A stretch of DNA of 64,000 bases from Oligoflexia bacterium (GTDB lineage Bacteria > Bdellovibrionota > UBA1018). Below are positions 24,389 to 33,735 of this stretch, piece by piece. Positions within the stretch are counted from its first letter, which is position 1; each line of letters opens with the position of its first letter. A program made the position numbers and the translations under genes. The stretch covers positions 1-64,000 of the forward strand of contig JAMPXJ010000026.1 in NCBI GenBank assembly GCA_023701205.1, written 5' to 3'. Under the pieces are notes generated by a model. It saw only the letters and a list, made by a program, of their open reading frames with translations. It was not told where the DNA came from and did not search any database.

Positions 24389-25291
24389 TCAATTTTTTTT
24401 GCCGGAAAGCCGAAGCGCTTTTTCGTAAACCATTTTCCTGCTCGCGCCAAAATGTTGGCTCACCTGTCGTGCCGCTTCTGAAGCTGGAATCCGGGCATCG
24501 ATGAGGCAGCGCAGAGCCTTAACCCAATCTGAACTTTCGTCGCCTTCCGATGAATTATTTTCCGCAAGCTCCGGCAACTTCGCGGCAAAGCACCATTCGC
24601 CGCGTGGCCCTTCGCGAAGAAGTTCTTCGCGGATCGCGGAAAACACCTCATCAGCCCTCCCGGTGAAGAGTCGCTCATGAACCTTGGTCAGTTCCTTGGC
24701 CGCGACCACTTCGGCGGCGGGCATGCGAGCGGCGAGCAGTTCGAGCGTCTCGCCGATCCGATTCGGGCTCTCGAACCACACGAAGACGCGCGCCACGCGC
24801 GAAGCCGAGACCCGCGCGAGCTCCTCTTCGCGCTCTCCCTGTTTTCTAGGGAAAAAGCCGCGAAATACGAAAGCCGCTTCGCCGAAGCCCGAAACCGAAA
24901 GCAGCGCGGGCACCGCCGAAGGCCCCGGAACGGGAGTCACCTTGACGCCTGCTTCGTGCGCCAGCGCCACGAGCGCGGACCCGGGATCGCTGATCGCGGG
25001 CGTGCCGGCGTCGCTGATGAGCGCGAGGCTCTCGCCCGCCCGCAGCCTTTCCGCGCGCGCGCGCAGCACCGCCTCGGACGCATGCGCATCCACCCGTTCG
25101 AGCACGGACATCGGCCGCCCGATCCCCGCCGCCGCCAGCAGCTTCGCGCCCTGCCGCGTATCTTCGCAAAGGATCGCATGAGCCTGCTCGAGCGCGGCCC
25201 GCGCGCGCGGACTCAGGTCCGCGAGATTTCCGATCGGCGTCGCGACCACCCAGAGTCCGGGCGGCAAATCTTGCCTCTTTTTCTCGCTCAT
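24389..25291 (-). CDS. rsmI: 16S rRNA (cytidine(1402)-2'-O)-methyltransferase
   Basis: RsmI methylates the 2'-OH of C1402 in the decoding centre. The roughly 300-residue product has the tetrapyrrole-methylase-fold signatures: GLWVVATPIGNLADLSPRA, ILCEDTRQGAKLL, ALISDAGTPAISDPGSALV, TPVPGPSAVPALLSVSGF and VFRGFFPRKQGERE. The C-terminal helix (LIDARIPASEAARQVSQHFG) matches the family's extra domain. The start is taken at MSEKKRQDL (25291); longer starts at 25303 and 25336 have no better ribosome-binding site. Confidence 0.93.
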   Translation of the reverse strand: MSEKKRQDLPPGLWVVATPIGNLADLSPRARAALEQAHAILCEDTRQGAKLLAAAGIGRPMSVLERVDAHASEAVLRARAERLRAGESLALISDAGTPAISDPGSALVALAHEAGVKVTPVPGPSAVPALLSVSGFGEAAFVFRGFFPRKQGEREEELARVSASRVARVFVWFESPNRIGETLELLAARMPAAEVVAAKELTKVHERLFTGRADEVFSAIREELLREGPRGEWCFAAKLPELAENNSSEGDESSDWVKALRCLIDARIPASEAARQVSQHFGASRKMVYEKALRLSGKKN

Positions 25292-25373
25292 GACAGCCGC
25301 CATAATAGGAAAGCGGGACGCGAAAGCAAACGCCAAAACGTCAAGTCGAAGCTAAATCGTAAGGAGATCTCGA

Positions 25374-25730
25374 ATGAAAACCCAGTTCAAGAAGAACGGC
25401 GACACCCTCATTGTCTCCATGGACGGCAAGCTCGACTTCGAGACGCACGTGCCGCTGCGGGAAGACCTCGCGAAGCTGGTCCGGCCCAACAACACCGACA
25501 GCGCCCCGAAAAAAATCATCTTCAATTTCGAGAAACTCGAGTTCGTCGGCTCCAGCGGCATCTCCTCTTTCGTGCAGACGCTCAAGGAGTTCAACACCGT
25601 GGCCCCGGTGAAGCCCGTCTACTGCAACGTGAAGAACGAGTTCAAGCGCGTCATCAAAGCCTTCGATGAAACGGATCTTTTCGAGTTCTTCGATAACGAG
25701 GAACGCGCGCACAAAGGGCACGATCAGTAG
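25374..25730 (+). CDS. STAS-domain anti-sigma-factor antagonist-like protein
   Basis: The 118-residue protein is a single STAS domain of the SpoIIAA/RsbV type: a first strand TLIVSMDGKLDFETHVPLRE, then KKIIFNFEKLEFVGSSGISS with the usual phosphorylatable Ser at 60 or 61. The normal D/S-S-G motif is changed to G-S-S-G. Such proteins bind anti-sigma kinases or partner-switching complexes; no partner is encoded nearby. The ATG follows an AAGGAG site. An intrinsic terminator overlaps the stop codon. Confidence 0.88.
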   Translation: MKTQFKKNGDTLIVSMDGKLDFETHVPLREDLAKLVRPNNTDSAPKKIIFNFEKLEFVGSSGISSFVQTLKEFNTVAPVKPVYCNVKNEFKRVIKAFDETDLFEFFDNEERAHKGHDQ

Positions 25731-25741
25731 CGCCCTTTTTG
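25713..25741 (+). terminator. Intrinsic terminator after the STAS gene
   Basis: AAGGGC and GCCCTT pair around a 12-base loop that contains the STAS stop codon, followed by a short T-tract (TTTTTGATT). The terminator thus overlaps the end of the coding region. Confidence 0.55.
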
Positions 25742-25834
25742 ATTCGCAGAGCGTCATGACGCCCGGCATAAGCCGGATATCCCCGAGACGCGCCAGCACT
25801 TGCCCTAGGCCGTCCGACGTGCGACACTGCGGCC

Positions 25835-26425
25835 ATGAAACTTTCCACCACTTTCCTGACGTTGCCGTTCGCTTTTTCCCTCACCCTGGGCCTTCTCTCC
25901 CAAGCCGGAGCCACGCAGACCGGCTTTGAAGGCGGAAACGAGTTCGAGGCGATCGCTATCGAAGGCACGCTGGCGATTCGCTGCCATCAGGGCTCCGAAT
26001 CGGATTTCGCGATTTTTGATTGCCGGAGCGAGATTCTGGAACCAGGCGAATACGCCCGTTTCGTCACGGAGCCCGGAGGCGCGGCCGACAGGGTCATCCT
26101 CACCGCTACCCGAGAAAATGGCTCCATACGCACGAAATCCGATCGCTTCGATGCCGCCAAAGGGCAAAGCGAAGGCCATTTCAATCTCTGGATCTCCTCT
26201 CTCCTGCAGCGGCCGCTGCTCAATTACGGGGCGAATCGCATCCATTACTCCCTCAAGCGCGACAAGGTCGAGGAGCGCTCCGGCGACTTCATCGTCAACG
26301 TGAAGAGAGGCCCGACGCGCGTCTGCGCTCGCGGCTCGATGACGAGCTTCCGCCTGGATGACTGCCGCATTCCCGGCTTCGCTTGCTCCCAGTATTTCGA
26401 GCGCGAAAACTACTGCAGCTACTGA
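25835..26425 (+). CDS. Secreted protein of unknown function
   Basis: The 196-residue product has a signal peptide (TTFLTLPFAFSLTLGLLSQA-GA) and a mature, largely beta protein with five Cys (IRCHQGSE, IFDCRSE, RVCARGS, DDCRIPGFACSQ, NYCSY), probably disulphide-bonded in the periplasm. No family is recognised. It stands alone, convergent with the membrane protein at 26462. Confidence 0.65.
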   Translation: MKLSTTFLTLPFAFSLTLGLLSQAGATQTGFEGGNEFEAIAIEGTLAIRCHQGSESDFAIFDCRSEILEPGEYARFVTEPGGAADRVILTATRENGSIRTKSDRFDAAKGQSEGHFNLWISSLLQRPLLNYGANRIHYSLKRDKVEERSGDFIVNVKRGPTRVCARGSMTSFRLDDCRIPGFACSQYFERENYCSY

Positions 26426-26461
26426 ACGGCTCATCCGGCCGACCCGGTCTGAAGCCGGGAC

Positions 26462-26821
26462 TCAGAACCGGTACACCGCGAACTCCGCCTGAAGCGGAAG
26501 CTCGGCGGGCACCGAAGCGGGCAGCCAAACCTCGCGCGCGGCCGGCGCCGTCGTGACACGAAGCGGATTCTCGGGATCCTCACGATGCCCGATATGGTAA
26601 AGCGCGGCCACCAGCCCGAGATAGAGCCCGATCGACGTTCCCATGAAAACGCCTTTTCCGGAGCGTGCGAGCGGCAGGGAGGCCAGTCCCAAAACCGTTC
26701 CCGCTCCTGCACCATAAAAAATCCCCACGGCAATGGCCCGCTGATCGCGATCAAGCGCAAGCCCTGTCGAAGGGACGCAAAGCAGGGTCAAGGCAAGCAA
26801 CAGGACGGAAAAGGGCTTCAT
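26462..26821 (-). CDS. Small membrane protein of unknown function
   Basis: The 119-residue product has a signal-like N-terminus (FSVLLLALTLLCVPSTGLA) and two Gly-rich hydrophobic segments (AVGIFYGAGAGTVLGLASLP and GVFMGTSIGLYLGLVAALYH) resembling the glycine-zipper membrane hairpins of small stress proteins. The C-terminal tail is soluble. No family is assigned. It follows yraN on the minus strand after 48 bases. Confidence 0.6.
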   Translation of the reverse strand: MKPFSVLLLALTLLCVPSTGLALDRDQRAIAVGIFYGAGAGTVLGLASLPLARSGKGVFMGTSIGLYLGLVAALYHIGHREDPENPLRVTTAPAAREVWLPASVPAELPLQAEFAVYRF

Positions 26822-26869
26822 GATCTGAACTTCTCAGGAGCTGGGCCGGCGGTCAATGGGACCCTCGCT

Positions 26870-27229
26870 CTAAAGACGCAGATCGCGGAGATGCTCCCAG
26901 GCCTTGCCGTCCCAGGCGAGAAGATCCACGCGCGCGGAACGCGCCTGTCCCCGATACCGGGCGAGAAACTGGGCGATCGCTCGTTTGAGGCGTCGCTGCT
27001 TGCCAAAAGTGACGCTCGAAACTCCATCGACCCAGCCCCCTTTCAGGCGACAGCGGACCTCGACAAAAACCAGCTCCACTCCCCGCTCCTCGAATACCAG
27101 ATCGATTTCCCCGGCCTTGCAGCGAAAGTTCCTCGCCAGAAGCGTGCGGTTCCCGGCAGCCAGGAGATAGGCTTCAGCCATACGCTCGATTTTTTGTCCC
27201 AACAACAGATTCGGAGGCATTTCCTTCAT
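26870..27229 (-). CDS. yraN: YraN/UPF0102 family nuclease-fold protein
   Basis: This is a small restriction-endonuclease-fold protein of the UPF0102 family, with LLLGQKIERMAEAYLL, LLARNFRCKAGEIDLVFEER and LVFVEVRCRLKGGWVDGVSS. The usual G-E-I-D-L and V-E-V-(K/R) catalytic motifs are present. The start is placed at ATG 27229, which gives the family's usual short N-terminus and leaves an 88-base divergent region before xdhA; an ATG at 27301 would leave only 16 bases. In many genomes yraN follows rnhB, but here it is separated from it by 5 kb. Confidence 0.87.
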   Translation of the reverse strand: MKEMPPNLLLGQKIERMAEAYLLAAGNRTLLARNFRCKAGEIDLVFEERGVELVFVEVRCRLKGGWVDGVSSVTFGKQRRLKRAIAQFLARYRGQARSARVDLLAWDGKAWEHLRDLRL

Positions 27230-27317
27230 TTCAACTCGCTCCTGCAGCCATGGGGCCAGACCGGAAGAAGAGAGACATTTCCTTGACAGCTGGACCTCCA
27301 TTCCTCAATCTGAAGCC

Positions 27318-28811
27318 GTGTCATCGAGGCGATCACCCGGACTATCCAGGAAAAACGTCGTATTTTATCTCAACCGCCAGCGGCAGGAGGTCGGCGTCGA
27401 CAAGGCCGGCATGATGCTCGCGGATTACCTCCGGCTGGAACGCGCGCTGACCGGCACCAAGATCGTGTGCGCCGAAGGGGATTGCGGCGCCTGCTCCGTG
27501 CTCCGTGCCTTCCCGCTCTCGGGAAGCCTTTTTTTGCCGATCAACTCCTGCGTGATCCGGGTCGCGCAGCTCGACGGCTCGAGCATCGTGACAGTCGACG
27601 GCCTCCGCGACGGGAAGCTCACGCCGATACAGGACGCGATAGTCCGCTGCCACGGCAGCCAATGCGGCTACTGCACCCCGGGATTCGTCATCACGCTGAC
27701 TGGCCTGGTGGAAAAGAGGCTTCGCTCCGACGCTTCCCGGGCCCGGCTTGAACCGAAGGAAATCAAAAACGCGCTCACGGGCAATCTGTGCCGCTGCACC
27801 GGCTATCAGCCGATCGTCGAGGCGGCGGTCTCCGTGCCTCTCTCCGAATGCGTATCTCTCGAGGAGCGGTTCTTTCCCAAGACGCGGCAAACGGAGCTCA
27901 GGAAGATCCTCAAGACCCCGCTTGCGCTTGCATCCCCGGAGCCAGGGGGCTTTTCCCTTCATGCCCCAACGCGCTTGGCGGATGCCGCGCGCCTGCTCGC
28001 GCGCGACCCGGATGCCCGACTCATCGGCGCGGGAACGGACCTGGGCGTCCTTCACAACAAGGGCAAAAGCGGCGGCGGCACGAGATTCGTGAGCCTTCAT
28101 CTGATCCCGGAGCTCTATCGAATCCGCCGTTCTGGACGCGGCCGCCTCTGGGTCGGCGCCCGAGTGACGCTCTCGGAGCTCCGGACCGCGCTCAAAAACC
28201 GCATTCCGGAATTCGCCCGGTTCCTGGACCTGTTTGCCTCTCCGCAGATCAAGAACGTGGCGACGCTGATCGGGAACGTGGGCAATGCCTCCCCGATCGC
28301 CGACACCCCGCCTTTTCTTCTCGTCGCGCGCGCGACGGTCAGGCTCCTGGGCCCGAAAGGCGGCCGCTCGGTGCCTTTGGAGGAATTCTATCTCGGCTAT
28401 CGGCAGACGGCCGCGCGCAGGGGCGAGCTGATCCTTGCCATCGAGTTCGACCTGCCCTCCGCCTCGGAAAGACTTGCTCTTTATAAAGTCTCCCAACGCA
28501 AGGACCTCGATATTTCAGGCGTGAACGCGGCGTTTCGAGTGAAGAAGGGCGCGCGAGGCACCCAGGCGATCCAGGAAATCCGGATCGCGATGGGCGGCGT
28601 CGCGGCCGTCCCTCTCCGGCTGCGCAAAACGGAGAGTTTCCTGGCGGGCAAGGCGCTCGACCCCGAAACCGCGCGCCAGGCGCTCGAGATCCTCCAGTCA
28701 GAGATCAATCCCATCAGCGATCTCCGAGGGAGCGCGGCCTATCGGCGCGTGCTGGCCGAGAATCTCTTTCTGCGGTTCGCCCGGGAGCAGTCGGGGGAAA
28801 GCCGCCCATGA
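27318..28811 (+). CDS. xdhA: Xanthine dehydrogenase small subunit (2Fe-2S and FAD domains)
   Basis: The 497-residue subunit contains a plant-type ferredoxin cluster (C51, C56, C59, C78; CAEGDCGACS), a second 2Fe-2S domain (SQCGYCTPGF and NLCRCTGYQPIVEA), and then a CO-dehydrogenase-type FAD domain (RLIGAGTDLGVL ... NVATLIGNVGNASPIADTPP). It passes electrons from the molybdenum subunit to FAD and NAD+. The start is GTG at 27318. The stop overlaps xdhB, so xdhA, xdhB and xdhC are translationally coupled. No purine transporter or uricase is adjacent. Confidence 0.94.
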   Translation: MSSRRSPGLSRKNVVFYLNRQRQEVGVDKAGMMLADYLRLERALTGTKIVCAEGDCGACSVLRAFPLSGSLFLPINSCVIRVAQLDGSSIVTVDGLRDGKLTPIQDAIVRCHGSQCGYCTPGFVITLTGLVEKRLRSDASRARLEPKEIKNALTGNLCRCTGYQPIVEAAVSVPLSECVSLEERFFPKTRQTELRKILKTPLALASPEPGGFSLHAPTRLADAARLLARDPDARLIGAGTDLGVLHNKGKSGGGTRFVSLHLIPELYRIRRSGRGRLWVGARVTLSELRTALKNRIPEFARFLDLFASPQIKNVATLIGNVGNASPIADTPPFLLVARATVRLLGPKGGRSVPLEEFYLGYRQTAARRGELILAIEFDLPSASERLALYKVSQRKDLDISGVNAAFRVKKGARGTQAIQEIRIAMGGVAAVPLRLRKTESFLAGKALDPETARQALEILQSEINPISDLRGSAAYRRVLAENLFLRFAREQSGESRP

Positions 28812-31258
28812 ACGAACCTCATACCTCCGCTCGCACCCATGTGACCGGCGAAAGCGAGTTTGTCGACGATCGGCCAGCGACCCGCGGAGAGCTTTTCGTC
28901 GAACTCGTCCTGAGCGCTCATGCGCACGCGCGAATCAAGGCGATCGACCCGAGCAAGGCCCTCCGGCATCCCGGCGTCGCCGCGGTTTTCACGGCCGGGG
29001 ATTTTCATTCGAATCTCTGGGGCACCATCTTCAAGGATCAACCGCTGCTCGCGGAGCAGGTTACGGCTTACCACGGAGAGCCCGTGGCGCTCGTGGCGGC
29101 AGAGAGCCGCGAAGCCGCGCGAGCAGGCCGGTCGCTCGTGGAGATCGACTACGAGCCGCTGCCCGCGCTCCTGAGCATCGCGGCGGCCAGGACGGCGAAC
29201 TCGTTCATCGCCCCGGCCCGCGAGATCGCCCGCGGCGACGCCAAGGTGGCCTTTCTCGCGGCGCCCCGGCGCCTCGAAGGCCGGATCGTCATCCGGGGCG
29301 CGGATCATTTTTATCTCGAAAATCAGGCCTCGATCGCCTATCCGCGCGAGGATGGCCAGATCGAGGTGCATTCCTCCTCGCAACATCCGACGGAAACCCA
29401 GCATGTCGTCGCCCATGCCCTGGGACTTTCCTATAAGGACGTGGTCTGCATCGTGAAGCGCCTCGGTGGCGGCTTCGGGGGTAAGGAGTCGCAGGCCGCG
29501 CCCTTCGCGGCTTATGCCGCGCTCGTGGCTTCGAAGCTCGGCCGTCCCGCCCGCGTGATCCTGAGCAAGGATGACGACATGGTCATCACGGGCAAACGCA
29601 ACCCGTTCGAGAACCTGTATAAGGTCGGCTTCGACCACGAGGGGCGCCTGCTCTCGCTCGAGGTGGAGCTCTACTCCGATGGCGGAGCGTACGCCGATCT
29701 TTCGACCTCGATCATGGAGCGGGCGATGCTCCATTGCGACAATGCCTACTTCATCCCGAACGTCCGGATCCGGGGCCAGGTCTGCCGCACGAATTTCCAT
29801 CCCCACACCGCCTTCCGCGGCTTCGGCGGACCCAAGGGAGTCGCCACGATCGAGCGCATCATCGAGGAGGTGGCGCACGCGGTCGGCAGAGACCCGCTGG
29901 AAATCCGGAAACTCAACTGCTACGCGCCCGAGGGGCCCCGCGCGGTGACGCCTTACGGCCAGACAGTGCGAAACAACTGCCTGCCGAAGCTCCTGGATCG
30001 GCTCGCGCGGGATTCAGACTACGCTGCGCGCCGCGCCCGGATCCGCCGACACAACGAAGAATCGCTCTCCGGCTCGGACTCGCGCACCTTGCGCGGGCTA
30101 TCCCTGGTGCCGGTGAAATTCGGCATCTCCTTCACCACCCGCTTCCTCAACCAGGCCAACGCCCTCGTGCTCGTGCACCGCGACGGTTCGATCCAGGTCT
30201 CTACCGGCGCGACCGAGATGGGCCAGGGCGTGAACGCCAAGCTCGCCCGGCTCGTGGCGCGGGAGCTGGGCCTGCCGCGCGATCACGTGCGGATCATGCC
30301 CACGGCGACGGACAAGAACGCCAATACCTCTCCCACCGCCGCCTCCAGCGGCGCGGATCTCAACGGGGCAGCCGCGGTGCTCGCCACCCGCAAGATCAAG
30401 GCGCGCTTGAGCGAGCTTGCCGTGAGTCTCCTTGAGATCCCCGAGAGCCGCTGGGCGCGCCACACGGCGGGCCTGGGTACGGAACCCGAGATCCAGGTGG
30501 GCCCGGTCGCCATCAACGAGGAGGACCCCAACTTCGGCGCCGACTGGGAAACCGGCGTCGCCAGCTATCATGGCATGAGATTCGAGAACGGCTCGGTTTT
30601 CGCGGCGAATTCCCCGAAGCGCCATTTGAGCTTCGCCGCCTTGGTCAATGAGGCCTATCACCACCGGATTTCGCTGTCGGAGCACGCGCATTACCGGATT
30701 CCGGGACTTTCCTTCAACAAGCTCACCGGCCAGGGCGACGCCTTCTTGTATTACACCCAGGGTGCCGCATTATCGGAGGTTTCGGTGAACCTGGACACCG
30801 GCGAGCTCAAGGTCCTGTGCGCTCGGATCCTGATGGATCTCGGCCGCCCGGTGAACTCCGGCATCGACCTGGGACAGGTCACCGGCGCCTTCATCCAGGG
30901 GATGGGCTGGGTCACGACCGAAAAGCTGCATTACAACGCGCGGGGCGCCCTGCTTTCCCATGCACCGAGCACCTACAAGATCCCAAGCATCCAGGACACG
31001 CCAAGGGACTTTCAGGTGGAACTGCTCCCCAATAACGACTCGCGCGCGAGCCTCAACGGCATGAAAGCGGTGGGCGAGCCGCCGCTACTGCTCGCGTTGA
31101 GCGTCTGGACCGCCGCGCACGACGCGCTGAAATCGCTCGAGGCTTACCGTCGGACCTATCCGCGGCTCGAGCTGCCGGCGACCCAGGAGGAACTCCTTCG
31201 CGGCATCTTTCCCGAAAAATTCCGGCACTGGGAAATCCGGCCAGGGGCGGGCAAATGA
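28808..31258 (+). CDS. xdhB: Xanthine dehydrogenase molybdopterin-binding subunit
   Basis: The 816-residue subunit oxidises hypoxanthine and xanthine at the molybdenum centre. It has the N-terminal hammerhead domain (VTGESEFVDDRPATRGELFV) and the molybdopterin motifs LGGGFGGKESQA, AFRGFGGPKGVATIE and STGATEMGQGVNAK. The C-terminal KAVGEPPLLLALSVWTA provides the catalytic Glu. Length and motif order match XdhB. Four-base overlaps join it to xdhA and xdhC. Confidence 0.95.
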   Translation: MNEPHTSARTHVTGESEFVDDRPATRGELFVELVLSAHAHARIKAIDPSKALRHPGVAAVFTAGDFHSNLWGTIFKDQPLLAEQVTAYHGEPVALVAAESREAARAGRSLVEIDYEPLPALLSIAAARTANSFIAPAREIARGDAKVAFLAAPRRLEGRIVIRGADHFYLENQASIAYPREDGQIEVHSSSQHPTETQHVVAHALGLSYKDVVCIVKRLGGGFGGKESQAAPFAAYAALVASKLGRPARVILSKDDDMVITGKRNPFENLYKVGFDHEGRLLSLEVELYSDGGAYADLSTSIMERAMLHCDNAYFIPNVRIRGQVCRTNFHPHTAFRGFGGPKGVATIERIIEEVAHAVGRDPLEIRKLNCYAPEGPRAVTPYGQTVRNNCLPKLLDRLARDSDYAARRARIRRHNEESLSGSDSRTLRGLSLVPVKFGISFTTRFLNQANALVLVHRDGSIQVSTGATEMGQGVNAKLARLVARELGLPRDHVRIMPTATDKNANTSPTAASSGADLNGAAAVLATRKIKARLSELAVSLLEIPESRWARHTAGLGTEPEIQVGPVAINEEDPNFGADWETGVASYHGMRFENGSVFAANSPKRHLSFAALVNEAYHHRISLSEHAHYRIPGLSFNKLTGQGDAFLYYTQGAALSEVSVNLDTGELKVLCARILMDLGRPVNSGIDLGQVTGAFIQGMGWVTTEKLHYNARGALLSHAPSTYKIPSIQDTPRDFQVELLPNNDSRASLNGMKAVGEPPLLLALSVWTAAHDALKSLEAYRRTYPRLELPATQEELLRGIFPEKFRHWEIRPGAGK

Positions 31259-32052
31259 GCGACTTCTGGTCCGCCGCCGCACGTGCCTACGAAGTGAAAG
31301 GCTCCTTCATCGTGGTCACGCTCGTTTCCGCCCGCGGGCACGCTCCCCAGGAGCCCGGCGCCAAGGCGATCATGACCCTGGAAGGAATCTTCTGGGGCAC
31401 CGTCGGCGGAGGCAAGCTCGAGGCGCGCGCGCTCGATCGCGCGCAAGCCCTGCTTCGGGGACCCGCGATCCCGAACCCGGCGCCCGAGCTCGTGCAATGG
31501 AATCTCCAGCGCGATATCGGCATGACCTGCGGCGGCGAAGTCACGATGCTTTTCGAGATTCATCGCCGCGATGCCTGGAAGATCGTCGTCTTCGGCGCGG
31601 GGCACGTCGCCCAGGCGCTCATCCGCGCGCTGGAGCCGCTAGGTTGCCAGCTCGTCTGCCTGGATCCTCGCGCGGAATGGCTCGAAAAGCTTCCCGTCAC
31701 GCCGAAGCTTCGGAAGGTCCACTCGGCCGAGCCTGGCGCGCTCGTCGAATCGCTCGCGGAAGATTCGTTTTTTGTCGTCATGACCCAGGGCCATTCCACC
31801 GATCTGCCGATCATCACCGCGCTGCTCAAGCGCTTTCCTCAGGCGCCCTACATCGGAACGATGGGCAGCCGGATCAAGGCCCTGAAAGTCCGCGCGGAGC
31901 TCAAGGAGCTTGGCTTCAGCGATGAAACGATCGCGCGCCTGCGCTGCCCGATCGGACTCCCGCTCGGTACCAATGCCCCCGCCGAAATCGCCATCAGCGT
32001 CGCCGCCGAGCTCATCCAGGCGCGCGATGCGCGCCACCCGGCTTCAAGCTGA
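31255..32052 (+). CDS. xdhC: Xanthine dehydrogenase accessory protein XdhC
   Basis: XdhC binds and sulfurates the molybdenum cofactor before handing it to XdhB. The 265-residue product has the N-terminal XdhC/CoxI domain (LVSARGHAPQEPGAKAIMTL, GTVGGGKLEARAL, MTCGGEVTMLFE) and a C-terminal Rossmann domain (VVFGAGHVAQALIRALEPLG, VVMTQGHSTDLPI, YIGTMGSRIKALKVR). The stop codon abuts the stop of the convergent DMT-like gene with no gap. Confidence 0.94.
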   Translation: MSDFWSAAARAYEVKGSFIVVTLVSARGHAPQEPGAKAIMTLEGIFWGTVGGGKLEARALDRAQALLRGPAIPNPAPELVQWNLQRDIGMTCGGEVTMLFEIHRRDAWKIVVFGAGHVAQALIRALEPLGCQLVCLDPRAEWLEKLPVTPKLRKVHSAEPGALVESLAEDSFFVVMTQGHSTDLPIITALLKRFPQAPYIGTMGSRIKALKVRAELKELGFSDETIARLRCPIGLPLGTNAPAEIAISVAAELIQARDARHPASS

Positions 32053-32505
32053 TCAACGTCCGCGCGTGGCTAGCAGGACTCCAGCCCAGGCGAGAAAAAC
32101 GCCGATCAAACGCTCGCGGGAAATCGGCAGCTGCTCCACCTTCCAGTCCCAAAGAAGACTCGCCGCAAGCTGGGCGGAGATGAGAAAAGTGAAAGTATGG
32201 GCCGCGCCCCAGCGCGCGATCGACCAGGGTCCGCCAAGAACCAGCGAAAAACCGATCAGTCCCGGCAGCACAAACCAAAGGGAAAACGCCTTCCAATCCC
32301 CCTGGACCCGGAAGGCAGGCGAAAGCGCCTGATCGCGCCAGAGCGCGAAGGCGAAAAACAGCGCCGCCGCGGCTACGAGCACCGTCGCGTTCAGCAGCGT
32401 AGCTCCGGCAAGTCCCCACTGCGCCGCGATCTTCCGGTTGAGGCCGGCCTGAAGCACGATCAGGACTCCCAGAAGCGCCGGAACGAAGCTCAGGACGAAG
32501 GCCAT
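32053..32505 (-). CDS. DMT superfamily (DUF606/YdcZ-type) membrane protein
   Basis: The roughly 150-residue product has five hydrophobic segments. It begins MAFVLSFVPALLGVLIVLQA and has the GLNRKIAAQWG motif typical of DUF606 (YdcZ/EamA-like) proteins, which work as small homodimeric or paired transporters. The ATG at 32505 has CGGAG eight bases upstream inside rnhB and is preferred to the GTG at 32514. It is the last gene of the rpsP-rnhB transcript. Confidence 0.82.
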   Translation of the reverse strand: MAFVLSFVPALLGVLIVLQAGLNRKIAAQWGLAGATLLNATVLVAAAALFFAFALWRDQALSPAFRVQGDWKAFSLWFVLPGLIGFSLVLGGPWSIARWGAAHTFTFLISAQLAASLLWDWKVEQLPISRERLIGVFLAWAGVLLATRGR

Positions 32506-32510
32506 GAAAG

Positions 32511-33206
32511 TCACTCCGAGAACAGGCTCAGGTTTTCACCCACCGCCGTGACTTCGCTGGCGGAAAGCACCGCCGCCACGGGCGCGAAGCTCCGCCGGTG
32601 GATCTCGCAAGCGCCGAGGCTCTTGAGCGCCCGGGCGTGGGTCGGCGTCGAATAGCCCTTATGGGCCCCGAAACCATAGCCGGGATAACGGGCATCGAGC
32701 TGGGCCATCAGCCGATCACGATGAACCTTGGCGATGATCGATCCCGCGGCGATGCTCAGGCACTGCAGATCGCCTTTGACGATCGCGGTCGAGGTGCACT
32801 TAAGCCCTTTGGGAATCGCGTTGCCGTCGATCAGCGCGTGATCCGGCTTCAGCGCGAGAGCATCGACCGCGCGAACCATCGCTAGATGCGCGGCATGGTA
32901 GATATTGACGCGATCGATCTCCTCGACCGATGCTTCACCGACTCCCCAGGCAAGCACCCAGGAGCGGATCAGCGGCGCCAGCCTCTCGCGCGCCTGCGGC
33001 GAGAGTTCTTTGCTGTCGGTGATTTCGGATAGCCAGGGATGCGCGGAAAAATCGATCTCGGAAGGGAGAATGACCGCGCCGGCGACGACGGGTCCCGCGA
33101 GGCAGCCGCGCCCGACCTCATCCACGCCCACGACCCTGAGCCGGGGATGACCATGCACGGTCTCCCACTCGATCGTAGGCTTGATGCAATCGGGCTGCTG
33201 CCTCAC
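32511..33206 (-). CDS. rnhB: Ribonuclease HII
   Basis: RNase HII removes ribonucleotides and RNA primers from DNA. The first catalytic pair is in VVGVDEVGRGCLAGPVVAGA (Asp29-Glu30), the third in DHALIDGNAIP, and the C-terminal AHKGYSTPTHARAL and HRRSF complete the active site. The length of 231 residues is normal. It sits directly after rplS (15 bases), a classic arrangement, and overlaps the DMT-like gene. Confidence 0.96.
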   Translation of the reverse strand: MRQQPDCIKPTIEWETVHGHPRLRVVGVDEVGRGCLAGPVVAGAVILPSEIDFSAHPWLSEITDSKELSPQARERLAPLIRSWVLAWGVGEASVEEIDRVNIYHAAHLAMVRAVDALALKPDHALIDGNAIPKGLKCTSTAIVKGDLQCLSIAAGSIIAKVHRDRLMAQLDARYPGYGFGAHKGYSTPTHARALKSLGACEIHRRSFAPVAAVLSASEVTAVGENLSLFSE

Positions 33207-33221
33207 GGGATCGTCAGCAGC

Positions 33222-33662
33222 TTACTTGGACTGGGAGGGAGCCGAAGCCTCGGCGCCGTACTCGCGCTCGACCTTGGCGGCCTTGCCTTCGAGCTCGCGC
33301 AGATAATAGAGCTTCGCGCGACGGACCTTGCCGGTCTGCACGATCTCGAGCTTGGCGACTTTCGGCGAGGACTCCAGGAAGGTACGCTCGACGCCCACGC
33401 CGTGGGAGATCTTGCGCACCGTGAAGGACTTGCTCGCGCCCTTGTTGTTCTTGGCGATCACGATGCCTTCGTAGGCCTGGATACGCTCCTTTTCGCCTTC
33501 CTTGATCCGAACCTGGACACGGACGGTGTCGCCCGCCTTGAAATCGGGGAGATCGGCGCGAAGCATCGTCTTTTCGACGAGCGCCACCCGGGCAGCAAGG
33601 CCGCGGCCGGAGAGCTGAGCGCCTTTGGAAGTCCTTCTGTACTTGGTTTTGGTGGTAGCCAT
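33222..33662 (-). CDS. rplS: 50S ribosomal protein L19
   Basis: The product contains the L19 core: [73 protein letters not shown] and AKLYYLREL. At 146 residues it is about 25-30 longer than the common form, with a basic N-terminus ([20 protein letters not shown]) and a short acidic/Ser tail. It lies in the trmD-rplS-rnhB order. Confidence 0.97.
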   Translation of the reverse strand: MATTKTKYRRTSKGAQLSGRGLAARVALVEKTMLRADLPDFKAGDTVRVQVRIKEGEKERIQAYEGIVIAKNNKGASKSFTVRKISHGVGVERTFLESSPKVAKLEIVQTGKVRRAKLYYLRELEGKAAKVEREYGAEASAPSQSK

Positions 33663-33735
33663 GACTGAACCTTCTTAAATCTGAAAAACGTTAAATCGAA
33701 TTCTGGCCAGCTGCGTCCCCAATGAAGGGAACCGG